Source of the DNA: Sphingobium sp. Cam5-1
Lineage (GTDB): Bacteria; Pseudomonadota; Alphaproteobacteria; Sphingomonadales; Sphingomonadaceae
Length of the DNA: 64,000 nucleotides
Assembly: GCF_015693305.1 (NCBI RefSeq)
Contig: NZ_CP065138.1
Coordinates: 2,232,001-2,296,000 of the forward strand
Reading direction: 5' to 3'
This document shows, piece by piece, positions 56,490 through 64,000 of the stretch (positions within the stretch are counted from its first letter, which is position 1; the number at the start of each line of letters is the position of its first letter). The translations under genes were made by a program, and so were the position numbers. The notes below the pieces were generated by a model, which did no database searches, was not told the origin of the DNA, and saw only the letters and a program-made list of their open reading frames with translations.

Positions 56490-57442
56490 GGCCGCGCCTC
56501 CTTCTGCCGGAAGAGGGATGCCAGCGTCCTGGCCGTCAGTTGCTGTTTGAACGCGTTCTGATCGGTGGGCCGGGCGCCTGCCAACGCGGCTTCCGCGACC
56601 GCAGCGGGGCCAGCCTTGGCCGCTGCATCAGCCGCCGCGACGCGCCATGGCTTGGGCGCTATGCCGCCAAAGGCGAAGCGGGCGCCGCCATCCTCGTCGA
56701 ACACTGCCGCCACGGAAACAAGGGCAAAGGCGTAGGAATGGCGATCCCGCACCTTGCGATAGACATGGGTGCCGCCAATCGGCCGGGGCAATGTTACCGA
56801 CGTTATGAGTTCGCCCGGCTGAAGCGCGTTTTCGACATGCGGCGTATCCCCCGGCAGGAGGTGGAAATCGGCTATGGGAATGGAACGGCGCGTCCCGTCC
56901 GGGGCCACCGCATCCACTGTCGCATCCAGCAATCGCATTGCCACGGCCATGTCGGAAGGGTGCTGCGCGATGCAGGCGTCGCTAGTGCCGATGATCGCCA
57001 GACTGCGGCTGATCCCCTTCAACGCTCCACATCCGCTGCCCGGTTTCCTTTTGTTGCAGGGCATGCGTATGTCGTAAAAATAGGGACAGCGGGTGCGCTG
57101 GAGCAGGTTTCCGGCAGTCGTTGCCTTGTTGCGCAATTGGCCCGATGCGCCTGCAAGCAGCGCACGGCTGAGCACTGCATAGTCGCGCCGCACCATTTTG
57201 TCCGCCGCGAGCGCCGTGTTGCGGACCATCGCCCCGATCCGCAAGCCGCCTTCGGCCGTCCGCTCGATCCGATCGAGGCCGAGATGATTGACGTCGATCA
57301 GATGCGAAGGCGTTTCGATCTGCAACTTCATGAGGTCGAGCAAATTGGTGCCCCCTGCAATGAAGCGCGCGCCCTTCGTATCCGCAGCGGCTTTCACGGC
57401 ATCTTCGACGCTGGCGGCCCGGCTGTAGGTGAAGGGCCTCAC
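56486..57442 (-). CDS. paoB: aldehyde oxidase, FAD subunit
   Basis: 318 residues, FAD-binding medium subunit. It starts [21 protein letters not shown] and has [19 protein letters not shown] (FAD loop), then [33 protein letters not shown] with the extra cysteines that hold the PaoB-type [4Fe-4S] cluster, and [21 protein letters not shown]. Overlaps paoA and paoC by ATGA, so the three are one transcript. Confidence 0.92.
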   Translation of the reverse strand: MRPFTYSRAASVEDAVKAAADTKGARFIAGGTNLLDLMKLQIETPSHLIDVNHLGLDRIERTAEGGLRIGAMVRNTALAADKMVRRDYAVLSRALLAGASGQLRNKATTAGNLLQRTRCPYFYDIRMPCNKRKPGSGCGALKGISRSLAIIGTSDACIAQHPSDMAVAMRLLDATVDAVAPDGTRRSIPIADFHLLPGDTPHVENALQPGELITSVTLPRPIGGTHVYRKVRDRHSYAFALVSVAAVFDEDGGARFAFGGIAPKPWRVAAADAAAKAGPAAVAEAALAGARPTDQNAFKQQLTARTLASLFRQKEARP

Positions 57443-58074
57443 GCCTTGTCCTCCCCGGCCACATCACGAATGGCGGCGATGATGTTGGGATAGGCGGCGC
57501 AACGGCAGATATTGCCGCTCATCCGCTCGCGCAATTCCGCGTCCGAGAAGGCGACCTGCTCCAGATCATCGGTCACGTGGCTGGGAATACCCGCCTTGAT
57601 CTCGCCCAGCACGGCGACAGCGGAACAGATTTGTCCGGGCGTGCAGTAACCGCATTGATAGCCGTCATGCGTAATGAAGGCCTGCTGCATCGGATGGAGC
57701 TTTTCCGGCGTGCCGAGCCCCTCGATCGTCGTTACGGTTTCGCCTTCATGCATGACGGCCAGCGTCAGGCAGCTATTGATCCGCTGGCCCTCGACAATCA
57801 CCGTGCAGGCGCCACATTGGCCATGGTCGCAGCCCTTCTTGGTCCCGGTGAGGTGCAGATGCTCACGCAGAGCGTCCAGCAATGTCGTGCGCGGATCGAG
57901 TTGCAGATGCACCTGACGGCCGTTCACGGTCAGCTCCACGGTGGTCATGTGTCTTCCCTCATTGGATTCAGGCACGCGCATCGCTCCGGTTTTTGCATCC
58001 ACCACGGCCGGAACCGCCATCGCCGCGCCCCCGCCTTGCAGCACGGCACGGCGAGTGAGATCATCTGGCTCCAT
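57439..58074 (-). CDS. paoA: aldehyde oxidase, [2Fe-2S] subunit with Tat signal
   Basis: 211 residues. N-terminal twin-arginine signal ([20 protein letters not shown]) directs the whole PaoABC complex to the periplasm. Then a plant-type ferredoxin domain ([11 protein letters not shown]) and the second 2Fe-2S domain ([12 protein letters not shown] near the end). ATG 58074 is chosen because the Tat motif begins immediately after it. No paoD chaperone gene was seen in the window. Confidence 0.92.
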   Translation of the reverse strand: MEPDDLTRRAVLQGGGAAMAVPAVVDAKTGAMRVPESNEGRHMTTVELTVNGRQVHLQLDPRTTLLDALREHLHLTGTKKGCDHGQCGACTVIVEGQRINSCLTLAVMHEGETVTTIEGLGTPEKLHPMQQAFITHDGYQCGYCTPGQICSAVAVLGEIKAGIPSHVTDDLEQVAFSDAELRERMSGNICRCAAYPNIIAAIRDVAGEDKA

Positions 58075-58322
58075 ATCGTCCTTCCTCCTGCCGTAGCCAA
58101 TACGAAGCATATTCCCGGATGATCCGCCACGGTCAGAAAAGATGCGGCGTCACTCAGATAGGGCCCGCGCCTTCCGCAGCCAAGCACAGTCATTCCTCCG
58201 GGGCAGGAAAGTCCGCCAGCGAGATAAATTTGGGTTGGGGCCAAATTCTCCCTTGCCGACCTCCCCAACCGCTGCTAGTTGCCCGCCTCACCCGCCGAGA
58301 GGGACTTCCTCCGGCCGCCAGA

Positions 58323-58397
58323 GCGGGCGTAGCTCAGGGGTAGAGCACAACCTTGCCAAGGTTGGGGTCGAGGGTTCGAATCCCTTCGCCCGCTCCA
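58323..58397 (+). tRNA. tRNA-Gly (GCC)
   Basis: Acceptor GCGGGCG/CGCCCGC, D arm GCTC...GAGC, anticodon loop TTGCCAA (anticodon GCC), T arm GAGGG-TTCGAAT-CCCTT, encoded CCA. Followed 13 bases later by an inverted repeat GTGCAAGAC...GTCTTGCAC at 58411-58440, and by an integrase remnant, so it is a likely integration site. Confidence 0.96.
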
Positions 58398-58410
58398 GAT
58401 TTACAACATG

Positions 58411-58440
58411 GTGCAAGACCGTCGAAGAACTGTCTTGCAC
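58411..58440. repeat. inverted repeat downstream of tRNA-Gly
   Basis: Perfect 9-bp arms GTGCAAGAC and GTCTTGCAC with a 12-nt spacer. Could be a tRNA-end structure or part of an attachment region; no T tract. Confidence 0.55.
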
Positions 58441-58650
58441 GGCAACATTGCCCCAAAAAGCCACTACACAATGCGCGCTCCCCAGTGGAGACTGTCTGTG
58501 ATGTTGGGGTAACGGGTCGTGGGAATTATTACAGGAGCCCACTCCACAACTTGTCGAGAGGCATCTGTCTTCGAGGTCGAATCCGACATCTCCGTCACCG
58601 CTTTCCCGGTGCTCTGAGGACAGTCAGAGCCATGGCGATCGCTACGAACG

Positions 58651-58752
58651 GATAAAACCCTAGCTATCGTGGCGCGCTATGCTCATGCAAATGGCGAACA
58701 TATTGCTGCTGCCATCGACAACCTCGAGCAGCGCATCACACTGCCCATCTGA
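58651..58752 (+). pseudogene. tyrosine recombinase (integrase) C-terminal remnant
   Basis: The + frame reads TDKTLAIVARYAHANGEHIA and on through AIDNLEQRI to a TGA stop. KTLAIVARYAHANGEHI is the C-terminal active-site region of phage/island tyrosine integrases, with the catalytic Tyr in RYAH. Nothing upstream in this frame matches the earlier integrase motifs, so only the tail survives. Position right after a tRNA gene is typical. Evidence is a short match by eye. Confidence 0.65.
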
Positions 58753-59310
58753 TCCAATTACACCAAAATTACACAGAGGATCGAACAGCATTTCTCGACG
58801 CTGCAAAATTGTTATTTTTCAGTGAGTGAATGGTGCGGAAGGGCATCGAATTAATGGCGCAAGCGTTAAAAATAAGACGCAATTTTTATTCTTACAACTC
58901 GGCAATACCATCAAATTGAGTTCATCTTTAGGTCAAATGTTTTGTTTACGTAACTCGCCGCATATCTGCGGTGAACCGCTTCCGTATAAGCAGGTGAGGA
59001 TCGCCAGCATCAGGCGAGCTTCGTGTCACGCCCCTTTCTCCACCGCTCATGAGATGTTTTCAGCTTTCAGATACCGGACATGATATGAATGCGCTCAGCC
59101 TGGTGGCAATGTCCGCTATGTCCGACATATTGGACCGCGCGTCCATTGACGCCGCAGTAGATGCAGTGCTTACTAAAGGGGTAGGATCGACGGCCGTTGC
59201 AACAGGGCCATCTATCAGCCTCCCGCTATAATCATCTCTCTCAGCTTCGTCACCACGGACCCGCTCGCCATATGGTCTGACAGAGTCCGTCCTTTATATA
59301 TATGCCGTCA
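58753..59310. other. AT-richer non-coding stretch after the integrase remnant
   Basis: No gene recognised; short frames here (about 60-85 residues) have no coding character. Base composition is visibly less GC-rich than the flanks, as expected of degraded foreign DNA. Confidence 0.6.
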
Positions 59311-60333
59311 TTAGTGGTGACGTACCTCCGCCATACCCTTGCCGCGCCGGTTTTCGCGAATGAGTTTCGGGGCGGCGCCGAAATAGGAGGCGTAGGCGCG
59401 GGAAAAGGACGAGGGCAACGGATATCCCAGCCGCCGCGCAATTTCCTGCACGGACAGGGTGCTTTCCTCCACCAGTTGCTGCGCCCTCTCCATGCGAAAA
59501 CGCCGCAGGTAGGAATAGGGCGTTTCTCCTACCGCTTCCTTGAACGCCGCGGCAAAGCTCGATCGCGAACTGCCGATATAATGCGCCAGTTCCTTCACGG
59601 TCCAGGGGTGGTCGGGATGATCCTCCATCGCCGCGATCGCCGCGCCGATCCTTCTCGTCCATTCCACCGGCAACTGTTCTTCGCGGTCCCGCCAGATGCG
59701 CCGATACATGCACCGCATGGCATGGGCGAACAGCAGGCTGGCGAGATTGTTGAGGACGTTGGGCGCGCCGGGGCCGAAGCAGATAGCGCGGATCTGGGAC
59801 AGGTCCAGCGCCAAGGCTCTTGATATGCCGCCGTCTTCCTGTTGCCGATGAGTCCACAGCGACGGAAAGATCCGGATCGCCCGCGCGGTCGGATGCAGGT
59901 AATTCAATTCGATATTGAAGCTCAGGATCGTCGTCACGGCATCGGGCGGGGGAGGGTGATAGGGGGGATTCCATGGCGCCTGCCGGGGCCACTTCAACGT
60001 CGTTGCGGTCATCGTCTCGCCTGCCGGTGCTGATATGCTGTGGGCATCGCCATACAGCGCCAGGATCACGTCTCCGGCCGAGACATCGAGGGTGACGTCC
60101 CGGTCCTGGACCGTCGCCTTCCCTGCCAGGATAAGGTGCATCACCGGACGCGTCGAATGGTCCAGATAAATCCGCCGTCCCGGTTCGCATTCGGACAACA
60201 GGGTCAGTGAATCCAGCACACGGAAATCGATGCGCGCGCGATCGAACGGGCCATGGCCGTCCTCGCCCTTTTCCCGGTCACTGCACGGGTCGGGCACGGT
60301 CCCGAATGGGTTGTGGGGCCAATATTCAGCCAT
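59311..60333 (-). CDS. AraC family transcription regulator
   Basis: 340 residues: N-terminal cupin-like sensor domain (about 30-130, PVMHLILAGKATVQDRDVTLDVSAGDVILALYG) and a C-terminal double HTH (HPWTVKELAHYIGSSRSSFAAAFKEAVGETPYSYLRRFRMERAQQLV, SVQEIARRLGYPLPSSFSRAYASYFGAAP). ATG 60333 overlaps the end of the MFS gene by eight bases; the ORF's further N-terminal extension is rejected. Terminal gene of the car-adh-MFS-araC run, so it may control it. Confidence 0.85.
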   Translation of the reverse strand: MAEYWPHNPFGTVPDPCSDREKGEDGHGPFDRARIDFRVLDSLTLLSECEPGRRIYLDHSTRPVMHLILAGKATVQDRDVTLDVSAGDVILALYGDAHSISAPAGETMTATTLKWPRQAPWNPPYHPPPPDAVTTILSFNIELNYLHPTARAIRIFPSLWTHRQQEDGGISRALALDLSQIRAICFGPGAPNVLNNLASLLFAHAMRCMYRRIWRDREEQLPVEWTRRIGAAIAAMEDHPDHPWTVKELAHYIGSSRSSFAAAFKEAVGETPYSYLRRFRMERAQQLVEESTLSVQEIARRLGYPLPSSFSRAYASYFGAAPKLIRENRRGKGMAEVRHH

Positions 60334-61582
60334 AGTTTTGCCGGGGACGATAGAGCAAGGCGGCCAGACCCACTCCCAGGAAAGTCGTCGCATGCAGGAT
60401 GATCGCCCAGCGATAGCTGCCCGTCATGTCGAATATGAAGCCGCCCAGCGGCCCGGCCACGAACATGAACGGAATTTTGATGAAATAGACGAGGCCCATC
60501 GCGCGGCCGAAATTCGCCTGCCCCATCCACTGCCCCATGGTGACGCCCAGCAGCACCACGACGGAACCTGAACAAAGGCCGATCCAGATCGACAGCAGCA
60601 GCATCGTCACGAAATCGCCGTCAACCGCAAGGAGCAGGAGCCATGGGACGATCCACGCAAAGGCTTGGATGGCGATGGCAAGGCGCCCCCCGACTCGATC
60701 CGCCAGCCAGCCGAACAGAAGGGCGCCAAGCACGCCTGCCATGCCGTAGATGGACAGCAACAGGGAGGCCGATTCAAGTCCGATGCCCATGGATTGCGCC
60801 ATCGGCACCAGATGAGTCATCATCATGATGCCGGCTGCGGTCAACAGGCCGATTATGATGCCCAGCACCCAGAATGGCTTGCTGGTCATGATTTCCCGGG
60901 ATGACGCGGCTTTTTCGGGTCGTGGTGCGGGCGCGATAGCCGCCTGATCCTGCCCCCATTGGGTCTGGCCGACATCTTCAGGCCGGGTGACGACGAAGGC
61001 GAGTACGGGCAGCAGCGTAACAAAGATCAGGGCGATGGACAGGAATACCGCCCTGATGCCCAGCGTCTGAAGGATCGTCGCCGTCGCAATGGGAGCAAGA
61101 ACTATGAAAAAGGAGGTGTTGATGATGCCGAGCGCCCGCCCGCGGGCCAAGAGGAACCAGTTACTGATCAGTGTCGAGGTCGGCACCACGCCGAGCAGGC
61201 AGACGCTGGGTCCGATGATCAAGCCGAAGATGGCCAGGACCATTTCGATCGACCCGGCCATCGATAGCAGGAAAAAACCGGCCGCGTTGCCGATCGCGCC
61301 GATCATCATGAGCAGTCGCAACGAAAAACCATGCGTCAGTGCGCCCACCATGGGTGAACACAGGCCCATGACCAACGACAGCGCACTCAGCCCCGATGCC
61401 GCCAACGTGCGGCTGGTATGAAATTCCGCCTGGAGCGTTTCGATCAGCGGCCCATAGCTGCCGTAGCACAATCCGACCGCGCAATTTTGAGCGAGAAAGG
61501 CGATCGCGACCATCCGCCAGCCCAGAAATGGCGCAGAGGCGCTTCGCATGCCGAAGCTCCCGGTGGCTGTTTCCTGCGCCAT
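60326..61582 (-). CDS. MFS transporter
   Basis: 418 residues, 12 helices of the major facilitator superfamily, most like the monocarboxylate/oxalate-formate antiporter branch: FLAQNCAVGLCYGSYGPLIETLQAEF, FGWLADRVGGRLAIAIQAFAW and MGQANFGRAMGLVYFIKIPFMFVAGPLGGFIFD. ATG 61582 has the strong site AGGAGAGG. Located between the Zn-ADH and AraC genes, suggesting uptake or export of the acid handled by the adjacent CAR. Substrate unknown. Confidence 0.88.
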   Translation of the reverse strand: MAQETATGSFGMRSASAPFLGWRMVAIAFLAQNCAVGLCYGSYGPLIETLQAEFHTSRTLAASGLSALSLVMGLCSPMVGALTHGFSLRLLMMIGAIGNAAGFFLLSMAGSIEMVLAIFGLIIGPSVCLLGVVPTSTLISNWFLLARGRALGIINTSFFIVLAPIATATILQTLGIRAVFLSIALIFVTLLPVLAFVVTRPEDVGQTQWGQDQAAIAPAPRPEKAASSREIMTSKPFWVLGIIIGLLTAAGIMMMTHLVPMAQSMGIGLESASLLLSIYGMAGVLGALLFGWLADRVGGRLAIAIQAFAWIVPWLLLLAVDGDFVTMLLLSIWIGLCSGSVVVLLGVTMGQWMGQANFGRAMGLVYFIKIPFMFVAGPLGGFIFDMTGSYRWAIILHATTFLGVGLAALLYRPRQNYG

Positions 61583-61659
61583 ATCCTCTCCTCTTGCCTT
61601 GGTTTGCGTCCCCATTGTGCCGGGATTGGCACATATTCCCCCGTCGCCCGGCTGGCCCG

Positions 61660-62703
61660 TCAGTCTTCGGCCCGCATGTCGACCACGAAGCGATAATGGA
61701 CGTCATTGCGTCGCAGACGGTCCAGCGCCTGGTTGATTTGTCCCGCCGGGACCAGTTCGATTTCCGGCAGGACATTGTTCGCGGCGCAGAAATCTATGAC
61801 CGCCTGGGTCTGGTTCAGTCCGCCTATCAAAGAACCCGCGATGCATTTCTGCCCGAAGACGACGGACATGTTCGCGATTTCAAGGCCGCCGGGACCGATC
61901 CCCAGAAGGCATAATGTGCCCTCCGGTTTCAGCGCGGCAATATAGCCGTTGATGTCGTGCTGGGCCGAAACGGTATCCAGAATGAAGTCGAGCGTGCCGA
62001 AGGCGGCGGTCATGGCGGCTTCGTCGCTGGAGATGATCGCGTTGTGCGCACCCAAACGTCTGGCGTCGGCGACCTTGCGTTCCGACGTGGTGAAGACCGT
62101 GACCTCCGCACCCAGCGCCACCGCGAGTTTCACCGCCACGTGACCAAGGCCGCCCAAACCGACGATACCCACCTTCTTACCGGGGCCCACGCCCCATTTC
62201 TGCAGCGGCGACCAGACCGTGATGCCTGCGCACAGGATCGGCGCCGCATGCGCGCTGTCGAGCGCGTCGGGGATCTTGAGCGCATAATCTTCGTTGGCGA
62301 CATAGTTGGTGGAAAAGCCGCCCCAGGTCCGGTGCTCGCCATCTCTTTCGACGCCATTGAACGACGGGATCATCGACGCACACATTTGCTGACGGTCGGT
62401 CAGGCAGGGGTCGCATACGCGGCAACTGTCGATGTAGCAGCCGATGGCCGCCCTGTCCCCGACCCTGAAGCGTGTGACGGCGTCTCCGGTCGCGGTGACC
62501 ACACCGACGATCTCATGCCCCGGAACCACGGGGAAGGTGGTGTTTCCGAGATCGTCGTCCATCGCGTGAAGGTCCGAATGGCAGATGCCGCAATGGGTTA
62601 TGTCCAAGACGATGTCATTGGGTCCGGGAGGACGGCGTGCGAATGCGATGGGGACGAGATACGCCCCTGCCGACTGGGCGGCATAGCCGGTGGACTGGAC
62701 CAC
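61660..62703 (-). CDS. Zn-dependent alcohol dehydrogenase (YahK/cinnamyl type)
   Basis: 347 residues of the medium-chain ADH family. Catalytic zinc ligands are in THCGICHSDLHAMDDDLGNTTFPVVPGHEIVG, structural zinc in CRVCDPCLTDRQQMC, and the Rossmann motif is VGIVGLGGLGHVAVKLAVALG. Similar to E. coli YahK and plant cinnamyl-alcohol dehydrogenases, which reduce aldehydes with NADPH. GTG 62703 is chosen because AAGGAGAG lies eight bases upstream. It lies 71 bp downstream of the CAR gene on the same strand. Confidence 0.92.
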   Translation of the reverse strand: MVQSTGYAAQSAGAYLVPIAFARRPPGPNDIVLDITHCGICHSDLHAMDDDLGNTTFPVVPGHEIVGVVTATGDAVTRFRVGDRAAIGCYIDSCRVCDPCLTDRQQMCASMIPSFNGVERDGEHRTWGGFSTNYVANEDYALKIPDALDSAHAAPILCAGITVWSPLQKWGVGPGKKVGIVGLGGLGHVAVKLAVALGAEVTVFTTSERKVADARRLGAHNAIISSDEAAMTAAFGTLDFILDTVSAQHDINGYIAALKPEGTLCLLGIGPGGLEIANMSVVFGQKCIAGSLIGGLNQTQAVIDFCAANNVLPEIELVPAGQINQALDRLRRNDVHYRFVVDMRAED

Positions 62704-62774
62704 GTGTCTTTCTCTCCTTGAACGCCCGACGGCGGAATATTGTTTGTTCTTTCGCAAGAGATATCTGACAACAG

Positions 62775-64000
62775 TCAGATATTTTCAAGCACAACCTGTC
62801 GTTCGAGCAAGCCTTGGGCGACCATATCATCCAGATATTTGTGAATGAACGCCTCGCTCAGCTGAACCACTCCCGGGCCGATCGCGCTGGTTGCGACCGC
62901 CGCCTCGAAATTGCGGCTGTGCAGTCGTTCGGGCCGGGCATCATAGGGTTGGGCAAAGCTGTGGAGGATATCGAGCGAAGACCGCTGACGCTTCTCTTCG
63001 GGCAATTGCCGCAGCTTTTCCGCCAGCCGACGATTCCACTCGCCATGATCGTCGATATGGCTGACCCGATAGCCGGCGGTCGTGACCCAATCGATGATCG
63101 TATCGAGCGATATGCCGTCATCCTCATTGGTGTTGACGACATTATAGTTATGAAAGCCGGATCGGCTGGTCCTGCCTACATGGTGAATGGCGCCGGAAAC
63201 GAAGTCGACGGGCAGGCCGTCATAATGCGCCTGCGCCCGGCTGCCGTCCGGGTTTGCCCGATAGAAGGACCGCGGCGCCAGCCCTGTTTCCACTATGCTG
63301 AACAACAGCCGGGTGAACATGTCCGGCACGTTGATCTGACCCCGGAACCGGCTATGGGCCAAGATCATGTCCGGCCGAAAGATGTTTACCGGCAGGCCGA
63401 ACAGATCATGGGCTTCGCGCAACAGAACTTCGCAGGCCCATTTGCTCGCGGCGTAGCCCATCGCATAGATGTTCCGGATCGGTAGTTCGGGGATCGCCTC
63501 ACGCGGGTCCGCATCTTCGTCCGCGCGGGCCATGTCGGGACTGAGCATCGGCACGCCCACGGTCGAAATGAAATCGAACGGCTTTTGCCGCCCGGTCAGC
63601 GCCAGCCGGATCAGTTCGGCCGTCCCGATCACATTGGGTTCGAACAAATTCTGGTATGACAGGACGTGGTTGACGAGGGCGCCGCAGTGAACGACCCGAT
63701 CGACCTCCCGGACCAATCGGGCGAACAGCTCTGCGTCAAGGCCGAGGCCGGGCGCCGACAGGTCGCCCGCTATGACCTCCAGATGCTGTTCGGCAAGCTC
63801 CGCGAACCGGCTGGCAAGCGCAAGGTCATGAGTGCCGATGGCCGCATCGATCCGGTTGCGCGCGTCCTGGGCGTCGCGTGCGCGGACGATGCAGATAACC
63901 TTGCCGCCACGGGGCGCCAGCCACTCCATCCAATCGAGGCACAGGAACCGGCCTAGAAAGCCGGTTGCCCCGGTGAGAAGGACGGTGCCCGTATCCTCCG
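62775..64000 (-). CDS. car: carboxylic acid reductase, C-terminal reductase domain (partial)
   Basis: The 5' part lies beyond the window. The visible ~408 residues are the thioester reductase domain: LLTGATGFLGRFLC (NADPH-binding), GGKVICIVRARDAQDARNRID, VDRVVHCGALVNHVLSYQNLFEPNVIGTAELIRLALTGR, and YAMGYAASKWACEVLLREA (SDR Tyr/Lys). This closely follows the carboxylic acid reductase pattern, which reduces aryl or aliphatic acids to aldehydes through an adenylate and phosphopantetheine thioester. A fatty-acyl or non-ribosomal peptide reductase is possible if the missing part differs. Confidence 0.8.
   Translation of the reverse strand, partial: EDTGTVLLTGATGFLGRFLCLDWMEWLAPRGGKVICIVRARDAQDARNRIDAAIGTHDLALASRFAELAEQHLEVIAGDLSAPGLGLDAELFARLVREVDRVVHCGALVNHVLSYQNLFEPNVIGTAELIRLALTGRQKPFDFISTVGVPMLSPDMARADEDADPREAIPELPIRNIYAMGYAASKWACEVLLREAHDLFGLPVNIFRPDMILAHSRFRGQINVPDMFTRLLFSIVETGLAPRSFYRANPDGSRAQAHYDGLPVDFVSGAIHHVGRTSRSGFHNYNVVNTNEDDGISLDTIIDWVTTAGYRVSHIDDHGEWNRRLAEKLRQLPEEKRQRSSLDILHSFAQPYDARPERLHSRNFEAAVATSAIGPGVVQLSEAFIHKYLDDMVAQGLLERQVVLENI

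Noticed and set aside
54087..56561. 824-residue + strand frame over paoC
   Set aside because: Shadow frame of the paoC and receptor genes; composition Arg/His/Gly-rich, no domain.
58826..59231. Two short + strand frames after the integrase remnant
   Set aside because: No ribosome site, no family resemblance and biased composition; treated as non-coding.

Overview
The window is GC-rich (low to mid sixties percent by eye), densely coding, and bacterial. The gene set points to an alphaproteobacterium of the Sphingomonadaceae (Sphingobium, Sphingomonas or Novosphingobium type). The grounds are a crtY-crtI-crtB carotenoid operon, TonB-dependent uptake, an Atm1-type ABC exporter, HisZ, an alpha-type SerC, a DmeRF metal-efflux pair, and many short palindromic intergenic repeats. 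The assignment rests on reading protein sequences by eye; no database search was possible.

Layout. 1-4.2 kb: tldD, a DUF924 protein, and glnK-amtB behind a textbook sigma-54 promoter. 4.2-8.4 kb (minus strand): carotenoid operon crtY-crtI-LOG-crtB. 8.4-9.7 kb: dmeR-dmeF with a palindromic G-tract operator. 9.8-12 kb: a small surface protein and an OprP/OprO-like porin behind tandem Pho boxes. 12-18.1 kb: BaiN-type flavoprotein, DUF442 protein, RecQ, a serine hydrolase and small hypotheticals. 18.2-24.3 kb: a 1627-residue autotransporter, divergent from an S24-like regulator whose catalytic dyad appears to be lost. 24.3-29.4 kb: PhzF-like protein, then the operon cbpA-like, brkB, fabI, aroC. 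29.5-45 kb: housekeeping metabolism (pdxH, a dicarboxylate symporter, bestrophin, purA, hisZ, serA, serC, dapD) and an Atm1-type ABC exporter. 45-50 kb: a thioesterase, a frameshifted oligopeptidase B, aminopeptidase P and tRNA-Thr(GGT). 50-54 kb: a GGDEF protein, a Crp/Fnr regulator and a TonB receptor. 54-58 kb: paoCBA periplasmic aldehyde oxidase. 58.3 kb: tRNA-Gly(GCC) followed by the tail of a tyrosine integrase. 59.3-64 kb (minus strand): carboxylic acid reductase (cut by the window edge), Zn-alcohol dehydrogenase, MFS transporter and AraC regulator.

How parts work together. Nitrogen (GlnK/AmtB with sigma-54), phosphate (porin with Pho boxes) and Ni/Co (DmeRF with operator) each show a regulatory site matching the gene product. 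The most interesting accessory region is the right end. A putative acid-to-aldehyde-to-alcohol reduction operon sits next to a tRNA with an integrase remnant and close to an aldehyde oxidase of opposite chemistry. That arrangement suggests an acquired module for handling aromatic acids or aldehydes. I did not find a clearly unprecedented multi-gene system; the best leads are listed as findings.
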